A stretch of DNA of 64,000 bases from NCBI GenBank assembly GCA_029876055.1, contig CM056874.1:8866001-8930000 (forward strand), given 5' to 3'. Under the pieces are notes generated by a model. That model made no database searches. It was not told the DNA's origin and worked only from the letters and a program-made list of their open reading frames with translations. The DNA is from Madurella fahalii (taxonomy: Eukaryota; Ascomycota; Sordariomycetes; Sordariales). Shown here piece after piece: positions 11,362 through 22,467 of the stretch (positions within the stretch are counted from its first letter, which is position 1; every line of letters starts with the position of its first letter). The position numbers and the translations under genes are program-made.

Positions 11362-11626
11362 TTGGCGCTAGGCTAGACTCTGACCATGACCGCTGGCCCC
11401 TTTTTGTTTTATCAGGGTGTGGAAGGGGGGTTGGTGACGCTGGCAGAGGCTGGGCTCTGGGCGCTAACTTAGGCGCTCTGGCTACTAAGATCGTCGGCGG
11501 AAGGATGCAAGGGTTAGTAGGTAAGGTAGGATCTAGGGTCCCAACAGGCCCATGCACACTACATCCTAGTTACCACAACAGTCAGCATCTCGAGTTCGGC
11601 AGCGATGTCTCATGCGCGACATGTAT

Positions 11627-13567
11627 TTACCTCTCCACCGGGTTCAGGCCGAGCAACCGCATCCCATTCTCCAGCACCTGACGAGCGCCCTCGTACATCG
11701 CCGCGCGAGCGAGCATCACATCGCGCCCCTCGCTGGTCCCCATCACTTGAACCACATCATAACATGACGAGACCTGGTGTGCCAGGCGGAAAAGATAGGT
11801 CAGGATGGTTGATGGCTCCAGGTTACGCAGCGCGGTGGCCGTCATGTCGGGATATTGCGCCATCAGACGCAACAGATCGACGCAGTGCTGCTTTTCCTCC
11901 ACATCGCCGTCCAGGGACGCCGGGTTGTCGACCAGGTGGCTTGCAAGCTGTTCATGTTCGAGTCCGGCCTTGCGCAGGATCGAACACAAACGCGCGTGGC
12001 AGTATTGCAGGTATGGGCCTGTGTCGCCCTCGAACGACGTCATCCTGGTGATGTCGAAGGGGTAGTTGTTGATGCGCTTGCCCGACATGTCCTGCACCAT
12101 GACGGCCGCGATGCCGACTGCCTCGGCGACGGCGTGGGGGTCCTCGACCTGCGTGTACTTGACTGCGTTGCGGCGCATCACGTCGTGCATGGCCTCGCGG
12201 GACTGGTCCAGGATGTCGCCGAGCAGCTTGACGTTCCCGAGCCGCGAAGACATGCCCTCGACCTTGCCGAAGTTGACGTGCTGCAGCCGGGTCGCCAGGT
12301 CCACGCGTCCCATGAGCTCGAGGGTCTTGAAGACGCGGCGGAAGTACTGGTCTTGCTCGGTCGAGACGACGTAGATCATCTTGTCGAATGCGTACTTCTG
12401 CTCCCGCTCGAGGATAGCGGCCACGTCACGGAGGAGGTATGTTGTCGAACCGTCGCGCCCCCGCACGATGGCCAGACCCAGACCCTTGGAGCCGTGTTGT
12501 TCGAAGTTGATGGCCCAGGACCCGTCGTGCTCGGCATACACGCCCCTCTCCTGCAGGGCCTTCTCCACCGCCTCGATGGTCGAGCGCTGCACGGTCGACT
12601 CGCCCGAATATTCGTCAAAGCCGATATTGAGGCGCGCATACGTCGCCACGTACCTCTCGATGCTGATATTGCGGAAGCGTCGCCAAAGCGCCAAGGCCTG
12701 GGGATCCCGCTCCTCCATGCGACGGAAGAAGGCGTTGCGCTCGGCAAACAGGCCGCGCGTCTCCATCTCGGCGGTATCGCGGCCTGCTTGGCTTGCCGCG
12801 TTCCTTGCTTCCTCCTCGGGCTTGAACAGTCTGTTGATTGCGGCGTACACGTCGAGGAGGTGCTTGAGCGGTTCACGGGCGAGCTCATCCTCGGATCCAA
12901 AACGCTCCCACCCGACAGCCAGCAACCCGAACTGCTTACCCCAGTCGCCGAGGTAGTTGAGTTTGACCACGTCCCAACCCATGATCTCGTACAGGTTGGC
13001 GATGAATGCGCCAATGATGGTGCTGCGCAGGTGGCCGGCGTGGAATTCCTTGGCAATGTTTGGCGATGAAAACTCGACAATGACTTTTTTGCGGCCCAGA
13101 TGGGGGGCAGCAGGGTCACGGAGACCGACGTCTGGATCCCTGCCGTAGGCAGACCGGCGTTGGAATACGTAGGGCAGGATCAGTCGAGGGAGCGCCCGTG
13201 GAGAAAAGTATAAAGGCAGATGGACCCCGCTGGCAACCGGTTTCCTGAACAGAGCATGCTGGTCGGGAAATGCTGCCGCAAGGTCGACGCTCTGCTCGTT
13301 TGGCTTCTTCCCCTTTAACCGCAGACGGGGCACTGGCAACACCAGGTCGCCGTTGGCCAGTGTGGTGGGTGTCTGGAGGGAGTCATAGGCGACGGTAAGC
13401 TCGCATCCAGAGATCTTCTCGACGATGTCGGCGAGGTAGGCGCGGTAGATGTCGATCGGGCGGCTCAGCAAATGGGCAGCGGATGATGTTTCTGGAACAG
13501 AAGGGACTGGACCTGCGCCGATCCCAGCAAGAAGGGAGGCGAGGCCCTCTAACGTCAACGTCGACAT
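11627..13567 (-). CDS. Arginyl-tRNA synthetase, 646 aa
   Basis: This class I synthetase charges tRNA-Arg with arginine for cytoplasmic (possibly also mitochondrial) translation. The single-exon frame of 646 aa is close to the fungal enzyme length of about 600-650. Residues 40-145 form the N-terminal additional domain. The HIGH-type signature is HAGH at 176-179, within the block SSPNIAKEFHAGHLRST. The Rossmann region continues with GWDVVKLNYLGDWGKQFG. The KMSKS-equivalent loop reads VEGMSSRLGNVK near residue 440, and the anticodon-binding domain follows with TSFEGDTGPYLQYCHARLCSI. No mitochondrial presequence is evident at the N-terminus. The last 90 residues end in a conserved-looking NGMRLLGLNPVER tail. 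The gene appears intact. Confidence 0.97.
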   Translation of the reverse strand: MSTLTLEGLASLLAGIGAGPVPSVPETSSAAHLLSRPIDIYRAYLADIVEKISGCELTVAYDSLQTPTTLANGDLVLPVPRLRLKGKKPNEQSVDLAAAFPDQHALFRKPVASGVHLPLYFSPRALPRLILPYVFQRRSAYGRDPDVGLRDPAAPHLGRKKVIVEFSSPNIAKEFHAGHLRSTIIGAFIANLYEIMGWDVVKLNYLGDWGKQFGLLAVGWERFGSEDELAREPLKHLLDVYAAINRLFKPEEEARNAASQAGRDTAEMETRGLFAERNAFFRRMEERDPQALALWRRFRNISIERYVATYARLNIGFDEYSGESTVQRSTIEAVEKALQERGVYAEHDGSWAINFEQHGSKGLGLAIVRGRDGSTTYLLRDVAAILEREQKYAFDKMIYVVSTEQDQYFRRVFKTLELMGRVDLATRLQHVNFGKVEGMSSRLGNVKLLGDILDQSREAMHDVMRRNAVKYTQVEDPHAVAEAVGIAAVMVQDMSGKRINNYPFDITRMTSFEGDTGPYLQYCHARLCSILRKAGLEHEQLASHLVDNPASLDGDVEEKQHCVDLLRLMAQYPDMTATALRNLEPSTILTYLFRLAHQVSSCYDVVQVMGTSEGRDVMLARAAMYEGARQVLENGMRLLGLNPVER

Positions 13568-14246
13568 TGTTTGAACTGTCGTAAAAACTGCGTGGTGGTG
13601 GTGAGTAAGTAGGTAGCTGCCCTTGGGGCTCTTGAGTGGATTTTATGCATCTCGGGGCTGTTGGGGGCGGTGACTCAGCGGCACAGCCGCTGGCCCGTTG
13701 GTAGTGCTTCGGGTCGAGATCCCTGTTTACGTTAATGACTACTACGATGTCTGGGCAGATTGGGAGGTTTCTGGGCATTAACTTGAATAGATGAGGATGT
13801 TGTTCGTGGCCCGTGGTAATTGACTGTACCTAAGGTAGTTGCTATGATACCTAAGGTATTATCTGGACTTATCTAATGATGCTGACGATGTGACGCTGCT
13901 AGTGCATTCAAGTTCTCTCCCTTAGCGGAGTTCTAGCAAATCCATCACAGTGCTCTCGGTTTTTCACTTAAAGTTTATACATGAATCAAAAATATTCCGC
14001 TAGATTACCATCTTAAATGCCCTATTTCCTTGAACCTCCTTCCCTTGTCGGCGTTGGTGTTTATTAGGCAGATCCTTCGAGCATCATACGTATCCTCTTC
14101 CCAAGTTTCTAACCACTACCTAGCCACATGCTCCCCCCTTGGAATGTCCTCGGGGTCGGTCCCGCGAAATGAACAAGAGAAAAACAACAATGGGCGTAAA
14201 GGTCGACCCGGCTCCATGAATAACAACGTCAGAACGCTCTATCCTA
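13568..14246. other. Intergenic region with two TACCTAAGGTA palindromes
   Basis: This region holds the promoter of the arginyl-tRNA synthetase gene and the 3' flank of the next minus-strand gene. Two copies of the near-palindrome TACCTAAGGTA lie at 13828-13838 and 13849-13859, only 10 bp apart. No gene is seen. Confidence 0.6.
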
Positions 14247-14762
14247 TCATAGCGCGTCACAACCAGAATTGTCGCCGGGCTTGATGTAAGGCGCACCACG
14301 ATGGTTGCACACGTACGCGCTTGAGCACCACTTGCCGTCGTCGAGCTGGTATACTTTGTCCTGGTGATAAGAGTAGCACTTGAGGGGCTTGTCCGGCTCG
14401 TACTTGTGCCAAGCGTCTCCGGCGGCGCCGGGGTCTTTGATATCGCGGTTGATGTACACGGTGAAGACGTCGCCGTTGGGCAGGGTCGCCGAGACGCCGC
14501 CGGCCTGGCCCCAGGGGTACGACCCGCTCCACGGCACGTTGACCATCATCTTGGGCCGGTGGGTCTCGAGGCCGTTGCCAGTCCACACGTTGCCATCGTA
14601 GTAGATCATCTCGCGCGAGGTAGAGCCGCCGTTCGCGCCGAGGCCGATGCCGCAGTCGGCAAGCACCAAGTTCTCCCAGGGCGACTTTTGGGCCAGCGAG
14701 AAGGGCAGAGAGAAAAGAAGGCCCGCCAACGGGAGCAGGAAAGCCAAGCCGCTCATTGGCAT
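14247..14762 (-). CDS. Small secreted protein of unknown function, 171 aa
   Basis: An N-terminal signal peptide is clear: hydrophobic core LAFLLPLAGLLFSLPFSLAQ, with likely cleavage near residue 25. The mature part of about 146 aa contains five cysteines (in DCGIG, KCYSY, WCSSA, VCNHR and GCDAL), Gly-rich loops and several aromatic residues, and starts with an ENLVLADCGIGLG block. No catalytic motif is visible. I recall similar secreted proteins from many ascomycetes without an assigned role; an effector or cell-wall role is possible but not shown. The single exon is complete. Confidence 0.8.
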   Translation of the reverse strand: MPMSGLAFLLPLAGLLFSLPFSLAQKSPWENLVLADCGIGLGANGGSTSREMIYYDGNVWTGNGLETHRPKMMVNVPWSGSYPWGQAGGVSATLPNGDVFTVYINRDIKDPGAAGDAWHKYEPDKPLKCYSYHQDKVYQLDDGKWCSSAYVCNHRGAPYIKPGDNSGCDAL

Positions 14763-16016
14763 TGTGGAGGTTGGTGGTGCGGTTGGTGGAAGTGAATTAT
14801 TAATTGACGACGGTTTGCTTGCCGGAGGGAGGCTATTGTACCTCTATAGTTTTGAGCGGCGGCTTTATTGATTGATTTTGAAGTGGCCTTTCCGATTGAG
14901 AGAGAAGCCATCCTATATATTGTCGCTGTGTTTGAGCTGAGAGGTACAGTTCTCGCCGGGTCGTGGTTAAGGCAGTCGAATACATCGAGACCTGGTCGTT
15001 CAATGCGCGCCAATGGCTCGTATTCGATTGTCGTCAACAGAGCCCAATGTCTTCAAACCTGAAATTGTTACCCGCATAAATACTCGGAGCTCAGGGCGGT
15101 GGCCCAGGCATATGCACGAGTTAGCTAGCGAAGTGACGGTCCTTTGAGCATCGCGTGCATCACGAGGTAATTAGAGGCTTAGAAGTAACTAATGCGACAG
15201 AGCGGGGTATGCGCGTGCATCAGAGTTGGGCAGCCGGCGTTGTCTTACGCTGATTTGGTCGGTGTCTCCGAGTCTGACAAGCGGGACAAGTAGGGAAGTT
15301 CAGGCTTAATGCAAAGTTTCGGCCGAAAAGTCTGCCAATGCATCAACCCATTCACCTGCCCATAGGCAAGTCAATCCATAGGAGACTCCTCCTGTTGGAC
15401 TGGACAGTGGGTGAGCTGTTTCTACCAATAGCTGTTTGCTGTGTGTTGTCAGAACTTCCCGCTGAAAATGCCCCAATCCGGTTTCGGCACGAAGCTGACT
15501 GGCGTTTGGCTACCTACCTTAGGGTCTTCTATTAGCCACTTTGACAAGCTGCAGCAAACTCGGGCTAAAGAGTACTCCGTTCTCGGCACCACCGGTGGCC
15601 GACCCGCCTATAGTATAGTCATGAGAGCGCGAGGTGGCCCTGTCATTTTCCCCTAGCTTCGTGTATGGCTGCTCTATCCCTTCGTAGTTTTGTGGCTGAG
15701 CAAATGTCACGCTGTTGGCTTCGAAACACGCATTCGGAGCTTCTAGACTCCACTGACAGAGACGATCTAGTGGTAGGATTTAGGCATGGCAGAGAGAATG
15801 TCGTTCAGCCGCGAAACCATGGGTTACTCGGATTAACATACGGTAATTGTGGTTATGACATATAATAATACCAGTCTTGCTCGCGATATCTGTAATGTTC
15901 ACGATCCAGCAAGCTCACAGCTTAAAACTTGTACATCCTCAACCAGCGCCACGATCATACACCCTTTCTTCCTCCGGGTAATTCGCAAACAGACTCCGCA
16001 CTTGAAACCCATTTCG
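14763..16016. other. Divergent intergenic region
   Basis: The region between the small secreted protein and the NPP1 gene (divergently transcribed) holds no supportable gene. TACCTTAGG-type half motifs occur near 15510-15520. Confidence 0.5.
14910..14921 (-). promoter_or_regulatory. Possible TATA element of the small secreted protein gene
   Basis: On the minus strand the sequence reads ATATATAGGA, about 150 bp upstream of the ATG at 14762, a plausible core promoter position. Confidence 0.35.
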
Positions 16017-16748
16017 ATGTTGTTCTTCACACTTTCGACACGAGCCCTGCTAGCCTACTTTATTGGCAGCTGTTCGGCGAACCTGCTCACGCCAATGAGG
16101 ACCAACGCAGATCAGCGCGCCATTGATTTCCAACCGGTTCTCGATTTCGATAAGGACGGCTGCTACCAGACCGCTGCCATTGACGGTAACGGCCGAGTCA
16201 ACGAAGGCCTCGAAGTGAACAGAGGCGACTGCCGCGAGTCACGACTCGCCAATTCCCAAACCTACGTCCGCCAGCGTTGCAACCACGGCTGGTGCGCGTA
16301 TCTTTACGGCTATTATTTTGAGAAAGACTGGCCAGCTCTGGTAGGGGGTCATAAACATGACTGGGAGCACATCATTGTCTGGACGCTACACAACGAAGTC
16401 TTCTTTGTCTCGTGGTCGGCGCATGGCGAGTACACGACTGCGCATCACTCCGGCATTCGATTTGAGGGCAGTCACCCCAAGATAGTGTATCACCTGGGCG
16501 CCAAAGGTACTCATTCCTTCCGCAAAGCGACGGCCGCCGACGACCGTATCGAGAATGAGACGGGGAGATGGCACCAGGCCCCGCTTATCTCCTTGGAGAG
16601 GCTGCCTTGCGATCTCACCAGGAAGCTGTTGAACAACAATTGGGGAAGCGCGCATCCGGACCTCAGGAAAGACCGGTTCGGCCAGGCTTTGGCAATGGCT
16701 GTGCCAGCAGATGCAACGAACAACGAACATTTTGACCCTTGGCACTAA
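16017..16748 (+). CDS. NPP1 family (necrosis- and ethylene-inducing-like) secreted protein, 243 aa
   Basis: This is a Nep1-like protein (NLP). Members are secreted, and cytolytic ones act on sphingolipids of plant plasma membranes; others are non-toxic. Residues 1-21 form a signal peptide. The diagnostic heptapeptide is present as GHKHDWE at 111-117 (the usual form has Arg at the third position; Lys here is a conservative change). The N-terminal ADQRAIDFQP-like block, a Cys pair flanking CNHGWCAY, and a conserved His/Asp-rich core follow. Total length equals the family norm of about 240 aa. The frame is intact and intronless from the ATG at 16017; the open frame extends upstream but the earlier residues lack a signal. 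Whether this copy is cytolytic cannot be judged. Confidence 0.94.
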   Translation: MLFFTLSTRALLAYFIGSCSANLLTPMRTNADQRAIDFQPVLDFDKDGCYQTAAIDGNGRVNEGLEVNRGDCRESRLANSQTYVRQRCNHGWCAYLYGYYFEKDWPALVGGHKHDWEHIIVWTLHNEVFFVSWSAHGEYTTAHHSGIRFEGSHPKIVYHLGAKGTHSFRKATAADDRIENETGRWHQAPLISLERLPCDLTRKLLNNNWGSAHPDLRKDRFGQALAMAVPADATNNEHFDPWH

Positions 16749-17642
16749 TTAACAACAAGATCCGCCCGAGCCTTTTGTAAGCAGGATGGACTGTGGGGTA
16801 TTAGCGAAGCGACAGCCTGGCACCTCGCCCGGAACTTTAGGGGATGAATGCGACCATGTGTGGCTGGCGACTTGGACAAGGAGAACGAGAGTTCTGGATT
16901 GTGGTTGAGTTGCGGAGACTATGGATAACTAGATCCCTATACTTAGTAATGATTCGTTTTGTTTAGCCTCGAGTTAGAGCAATCCGTTGTGATAACAATT
17001 TATCGAACACACTCTGTTTATGTTGAATCTACCTGTGACTTGCGGTTCTTACATTTGACTCGTTATCAAACCCCTATTGACGGACTGCCTCACAGTCTTC
17101 ATCTGTCTTGGGAGCAAGATGTAACAATCGGTATGTCAGAACCACAACTGAGCTGTAGATGCGCCAAAGCAATATCGATATCATCACATGACGAAAGCAC
17201 GAGTGGTTGCAAGCTACGTACGTTCTTGGCTGCCCTGCACATGCTTATCGGGTATATTAGTACTTGGCCGTTGTGCTTGTACCCATCATACACCTAGGAG
17301 CATTACAACTCAGTGCCTCTCAAGTTGTGAATTATGATCCTTCCTGGGCACGAACCTATGACAACTGTCGGCACCCGTACTTATTCCGCTGTATGAAGTC
17401 GGAGTCGGATTAGGTAGGTAAGTAAAGGAAGGATTCTGTCTTTTCCATTTCATCCGGTAGTTTATGCAAGGGCCAAATAAAGACGTACTAGACGGACTGG
17501 GCTTAAGCAACGGCTGAAAGGAAAATCATTATTTCCTCGGTTAAATAGTGCTTCTGCTAGGACAGCCCTCCGCTTTTGTTGCTGCTCACTTCACCTCATA
17601 CCTACGGGAGCGGAAGAGGTTGTGCCTACTACAAAGCTCGCA
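16749..17642. other. Gene-free stretch
   Basis: Between the NPP1 gene and the SGNH esterase I see no gene. It is moderately AT-rich with only short open frames. Confidence 0.5.
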
Positions 17643-18381
17643 ATGGCGCGCCTGATGTTTCTCAGCCTTCTTCTCGGCCTCCTCCCTGCTCTTATTCAAG
17701 GGGCAACACTGAGATGGATGCCCCTCGGAGACTCGATCACCGACTACGGCTGTTGGAGAGCGTGGATCTGGCAGAGATTCCAGCAGGGGGGGTACGACGT
17801 CGATCTCGTCGGTGGGGAGAGAGCGGGCGAGAACTGTGACGGCTTGGACTATGACCGCGACCACGAGGGTCATCCAGGTTACCGGGCCGTTGATATCGCA
17901 TCCAGAGATCAGCTGGTGGGCTGGCTCAACAAGAACCCCGCTGATATTGTCACCATGCACCTCGGCACAAACGATATTTTCCGTGGGAATCTAGGATTGC
18001 CTGAGATTCTTGCGGCATTCGGCAAACTGGTCGACCAAATGCGGGACAGCAACCCTGCCATGAGGATTATTGTAAGATTATTCCAGGACTGTGGTACCGG
18101 TCTTATTGCTTAACGCACGGCAGGTGGCACAAATAATTCCTCTCCCCGCCCAGGACAGGAAGGTCCAGGAGCTCAATCAAGCGATCCCGGTATGGGCAGC
18201 TTCCAAGAACTCAACGGGCTCTCCCATCTGGATTGTTGACCAGTGGATGAACTTCACAAGTGCGGATTTATATGACGGCATCCACCCGAGCGACTCAGGG
18301 GATCTGAAAATGGCCGACAAGTTTTATCCGGCGCTCGTCCACGCCATCCATAATATTCAGCCACCAGGTCAGAAGAGTTAA
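17643..18381 (+). CDS. Secreted SGNH/GDSL esterase, CE3-like acetyl xylan esterase, 228 aa
   Basis: The enzyme is a GDSL/SGNH hydrolase, most like carbohydrate esterase family 3, which removes acetyl groups from xylan. Exons are 17643-18071 and 18124-18381, with a phase-0 intron that begins GTAAGA and ends CGGCAG. Signal peptide: residues 1-20. Block I is PLGDSITD with Ser31 as nucleophile; a conserved CWRAWIWQRF segment follows; Gly in GHPGYRAVDI (block II region); block III GTND at 108-111 with Asn110; block V DGIHPS with Asp194 and His197 completing the triad. The gene converges on a GH43 gene only 151 bp away, which fits arabinoxylan breakdown. An upstream GTG would extend the frame by seven codons, but ATG is preferred. 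Confidence 0.93.
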
Positions 18382-18532
18382 TGGGGCTGTAGTGTGGGGG
18401 GTACAGCATCCCCAGGATGACGGTTGTGTAAGCCACACCTGGAAAGACAGATGAATGAAATGCCGAGTTAGGTAGTCTACAAAACCAAAATAATTACCAG
18501 TGCTCCATCCAAGTTGCACTCCTCATATCCAA

Positions 18533-19501
18533 TCAAGCCGGGATCGTAATCTCCCCACCCTCCATTATATACTCGGTCTCATACATGCACCGTCCAGCCG
18601 GGCAGTTCGCGTGAAAAACCATAGCTCCGCCGCCAGCAACCCCCGTGGCACCTCCCGGCGCCTCGTACCCGAAGTCCCCGGTCCCGATCAACTGGCCCTT
18701 CCTCTCATACGGCCCATTGATCCTCTCCGCCGTTGCATACCTCACATCATACCCGGGCACATTGAAACAGTGCGACGAGTAAAACAACACAAACCTCCCC
18801 TCCGTCCCGGGGCCCTTGACAATACTAGGCGCCTCGATCAATGGCCCATCCACCTCGGGGATCCTATCCAGGATCTCCACCGGCCCACCATCGACCGGCG
18901 TGATCCCGTCCCTCTCATCCACCCTCTGCAGGCGAAACGGGGTCGGCTCGCCAGGGGGATCCCCGTTCCCGCAGGGCCCGCCGGGGCCCTTGGCGGACCC
19001 ATCGACCTTGTAGACGACCCAGCGCGACCCGTCGGCGTCGTCGCGGAACCCGCTGGCGTCGATGGCGCCGCCCTCCCGGACGGGACACACCCACGGCTCG
19101 TCGCGCGGGGCGTACGGCCCCGTGGCGTTGGGCGCCGTAGCCACGCCGACGCAGTGGTACGGGGAGCCGCGGAGCCGGGCCGAGTAGTACAGCACGAACG
19201 AGCCGGCGCCGTCGAGGTACTGGACGTCCGGCGCCCAGACCCCCGGGTGGGTCTGGTTGACCCAGCCCCCCGGGCGCGGGAGGGGGTCGGTGTCCCGGAG
19301 GTACTCCCACGGCCCGTGGGCGGAGGGCGCGGTGGCGGCTTGGACGAGCTTGCCGTTGCCTTGGGTGGCGAAGGCGTACCATTGCGAGGTCTGCGGGTCG
19401 AAGGTTATGGACGGGTCCGGGAAGTCGAGGTTGCCGAGCGTTTGTTGCGGGGCGGCATGCGCGATGGCGCAGAGTCTGGTGAGGGCTGTGAGGAGGAGCA
19501 T
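18533..19501 (-). CDS. Secreted GH43 family glycosidase (arabinanase/arabinofuranosidase-like), 322 aa
   Basis: This is a five-bladed beta-propeller glycoside hydrolase of family 43, acting on arabinan or arabinoxylan outside the cell. Signal peptide residues 1-17 (ALTRLCAIAHA). The three catalytic carboxylates are visible: Asp29 in FPDPS as general base, Asp148 in AIDASGF as pKa modulator and Glu223 in IEAPSIV as proton donor. Further family blocks are HPGVWAPDVQYL and RFVLFYSSHCF. The length of 322 aa fits single-domain members, with no carbohydrate-binding module. Single exon. Substrate preference (exo-arabinanase versus arabinofuranosidase) is not decided by sequence alone. It is convergent with the CE3-like esterase. 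Confidence 0.95.
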   Translation of the reverse strand: MLLLTALTRLCAIAHAAPQQTLGNLDFPDPSITFDPQTSQWYAFATQGNGKLVQAATAPSAHGPWEYLRDTDPLPRPGGWVNQTHPGVWAPDVQYLDGAGSFVLYYSARLRGSPYHCVGVATAPNATGPYAPRDEPWVCPVREGGAIDASGFRDDADGSRWVVYKVDGSAKGPGGPCGNGDPPGEPTPFRLQRVDERDGITPVDGGPVEILDRIPEVDGPLIEAPSIVKGPGTEGRFVLFYSSHCFNVPGYDVRYATAERINGPYERKGQLIGTGDFGYEAPGGATGVAGGGAMVFHANCPAGRCMYETEYIMEGGEITIPA

Positions 19502-19594
19502 GGTGCGCTAGGTAAGGAGCTTTTTGTCCGAATCTGGATGTTAATGTTATGATTACATTGGGGAAGTAAATGCGTCGACCTCGAAGGATTACAG

Positions 19595-19606
19595 CTACTT
19601 ATACCT
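19595..19606 (-). promoter_or_regulatory. Possible TATA element of the GH43 gene
   Basis: The minus strand reads GGTATAAGTAG about 95-105 bp upstream of the GH43 ATG. Confidence 0.4.
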
Positions 19607-20431
19607 TGCATACAGAGTCCGCACAGTGAGGTAACGTACCTAAGGTAACCTAAGGAGTGTGCGCTGACCGATTACCGATCCTAGAGATGCATGCTCAACA
19701 TCATTGGGCCCGCCCTAAAAGCGGAGGCTGAGCTGCTTGCAAATCACGTCAAAAAGGCCCCTATTGTAGTAAGTTGCGGGTAGTACCGGTGGACATTCCA
19801 TCCTGATATTGACCAGCCCTTAGATGAACGAGCTGGGGTGGTATAAGTGAGAGCGGACCTATCCTTGGATGAGGACGTGCAAAAGTAAGGACTCGAAGAC
19901 GTAAGGGACGTCCGAGTATCCGGCTGCGATGTAGTTTGCTCGGGCTAAGCCGCATGATTGCCGGTGCTTTTCTTGGCATCAGCCAACAGGAAGCGCATCA
20001 AAAGGCGGAAAGGAATCGATCGAAGAGGAGAGTGACGTTTTTCTCCAGCAGTGTCCGCCCTATCAACGTAGGCTGTGCGCCGATCAATCCCTCTGCCTCA
20101 GCTGCCAATCCGGTTCCAGCGATCTACATTAGAATTCATCAGAAACCGTCACGGAAGACGCTGTGTCATAGTGTGGAGTCGTTGAAGAGTCCATCGTTGT
20201 CCTCCCAAATCCCATTACGCTCGGTCTTGTCATCCTGTCGTACCAAATGTTATAGAACAGCGAATGAACTGAGACTTGGACTGTGGGTCGAGTACATCCC
20301 TACAGGCAAACGCCGACGAGTGAAAATGAGGCCGTCCATATCAACGACCTTATCCCCGCTCTGAATCCATCCGTTACAAGTACGAACACTTCGAAAGTTG
20401 CTGGGATTGAATAATAACCATCCCCTGAAGC
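19607..20431. other. Intergenic region with a TACCTAAGGTA palindrome
   Basis: A copy of TACCTAAGGTA lies at 19637-19647, followed by a second half copy AACCTAAGGA. A plus-strand open frame (about 19936-20364) has no recognisable domain and no sound ATG context, so I do not call it. Confidence 0.5.
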
Positions 20432-21211
20432 CTAAAACGCCTTCTTGGCCCCCTCCCGCCCATCTTCCCTTCTAGCCCTCAGCAAGTTCCCAGGCCACGA
20501 ACCCGGAGGCGCCTTCCGCTGCTCCAACCCATCCTTGACCTCTCCAGCCCGGATCGCCTGGTCCACCACTGCATCTCCCAACTCCTTTTCTACCCCCAAC
20601 CTGGGCAACTCACTCTGGATCCAACCGATGATCCCCGTCTCCACGTCCCCAGACAACCCCTTCCCCGCCCCTTCCAGGTCTGGAAAGGATTCCGGGAAGG
20701 GGGCTAGCCCAAAATCAGCCCTCACCCCGAGCCGAAGCGCGCGGATCGCGCCCCCGAGCGGCTCAGCGATGCCAGGGGAGGTGTGCAGGGCCATGGCGAG
20801 CCAGGCTTCGCGGATCAGCGGGGCGTGGACGTCATGCCGGCGGAGGAGGGCGGCTGCTTCGTTCGCGGCGGCGACTTCGAACCGGAACGGGGCCGTGTCG
20901 TAGCGCGGGTGGACAGCGATGTCGTGGAGGATGCAGGAGACGAAGAGGACGTATGCGGGGAGCGGATCGGGAGAAGGGAGGCTCGGGGACGATTCCGGTT
21001 CATCCGGCGGCGCGGTTGAGTTGGTGAAGGCTTGCGCGTAGAGGTAGACGCGCAAGCTGTGGAAGAGGATGGAGGCGGGGACGGATGACTCAGCGAGCGC
21101 GAGGGCTTCGGCGCAGGCTGGGTGATCTGGTACAAGGGCACGCACGGCCGGCGAGATGGTTCCGGTGTTTGCGCCAGCTGCCGGGGATTCGGATGCCGGG
21201 ATTTGGCACAT
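20432..21211 (-). CDS. HD-domain protein, cyanamide hydratase-like, 259 aa
   Basis: The protein carries an HD metal-dependent hydrolase domain of the type found in fungal cyanamide hydratase / DDI2-like proteins. The visible signature is SVPASILFHSLRVYLYA with the first metal-binding His, followed by CILHDIAVH with the paired His-Asp, and a further His in MALHTSPGIAEPL. The start at 21211 (MCQIPAS) is preferred; an in-frame ATG at 21292 would add 27 residues of uncharacteristic sequence. Length about 240-260 aa agrees with the family. The substrate is not predictable: only some members hydrate cyanamide. A Ser/Pro-rich insertion (PPDEPESSPSLPSPDPLP) precedes the HD motif. No intron is evident. 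Confidence 0.83.
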   Translation of the reverse strand: MCQIPASESPAAGANTGTISPAVRALVPDHPACAEALALAESSVPASILFHSLRVYLYAQAFTNSTAPPDEPESSPSLPSPDPLPAYVLFVSCILHDIAVHPRYDTAPFRFEVAAANEAAALLRRHDVHAPLIREAWLAMALHTSPGIAEPLGGAIRALRLGVRADFGLAPFPESFPDLEGAGKGLSGDVETGIIGWIQSELPRLGVEKELGDAVVDQAIRAGEVKDGLEQRKAPPGSWPGNLLRARREDGREGAKKAF

Positions 21212-21292
21212 GGTGGTGGCTTGGGTGACGATATTGATGTCTATAAGTGCGGTTTGTATGTTTATCTGGATGATAGAGTGATGGCCCGCCAT

Positions 21293-22467
21293 CCGTTGTG
21301 ATTTGAGCTTTAACCGGTCTTGGCAAGAGTCAGCCGCCCTTGGGGGAGCTGACTGAGTCTCGCTTTGTGTATAATTACCTTAGGCTACACCGTTTCGCTC
21401 TTTTATCCAATGCTTTAGTCGGAAGCTGAAGCTACCCCTAAGTCCATGATTCTTATTTGACTCACCCCTGAATACATAATAGGAGAAGATATCCACAATA
21501 TGCAAGATATCTCAAAGTACAAAACGGAGACACCCAGTAATAAGGTGTCGCGCTCAGGAATGCGCCTGGAGAGCTCACCGCTCCTCTGCAGCGCCTGGCA
21601 ACGCATCACGTGAGCTATGCCGTTAGGATAGGTAGAATGGAGGTGGTAGTGGCAGCCCGCGACACGTACCTCTCTGCTGCTGCGCACACGTATATATTTC
21701 GCTCTTCTTTCCCCGTACCCGGAGGTACGGAGATTCTCGGCTTGCAGGAAATATAGTCTCCGGAATCTCTCTTCCCGCAGTCTTTAGTAGCTGTAATCTG
21801 CGCCGCGCACTCGTAATACGATGGCAATAGTCTTTCTTGACAACCAGATCTTTTACACTCCTCTCGTAGTGGCGGGCCTAACGCTCACAAACTACAGTGT
21901 TTTGGCTCGGAATGTAAACCCCTCTACAGCCACCTCCAGAGTTCCTTTACATCTGCAGCCTATGCAAGATGTACATAATCCTCGGTGCAGCGGCTAGAGC
22001 TGAAGGCCTGGGCCTAGGAAGAAGAGAAGGTAGTGGAAGAGGCGGCCGAAGCGGAAGCCGACGGCCATTTGCCTTCAAGGCCTTTACAAGAGTTTCCTTT
22101 CTTTTACAAATATCTAGCATTCTTTTACCACTGACTCCTTTTACTCGTTGATATAGGTTTCTCACCTGGCCTATACGGTACGGTTTTCCTATGAATTTGG
22201 CATCAGAGGGTCCGGCACACCCCCTAAGGTAGAGCGATGTAGGAAGAAATAGTAATATTTTTGTACTGGATCTCCCGAGGTCTGGGATAAGTTAGTTTAC
22301 AATGCCTTTCACCAATGTTAAAGCGGTGGTAATGACTGATCGAATACGCATCAAGCCTCCTCCCCCACTCTCTCTATCTCCCCCCAGGTCCCTGCTTCTC
22401 AGGCCATGCCATACGTGGACAATCTGATCAAGGCCAAAAAGCATAGCAAAAAAATGAAACCGAACTT
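21293..22467. other. Gene-free, partly AT-rich stretch
   Basis: I see no gene. Part of the region (about 22080-22340) is AT-rich; CCCCTAAGGTAG, a half copy of the recurrent CCTAAGGTA motif, lies near 22220. Confidence 0.5.

Noticed and set aside
11855..13069. 404-codon plus-strand frame inside the arginyl-tRNA synthetase gene
   Set aside because: It is an antisense shadow of a clearly coding GC-rich gene.
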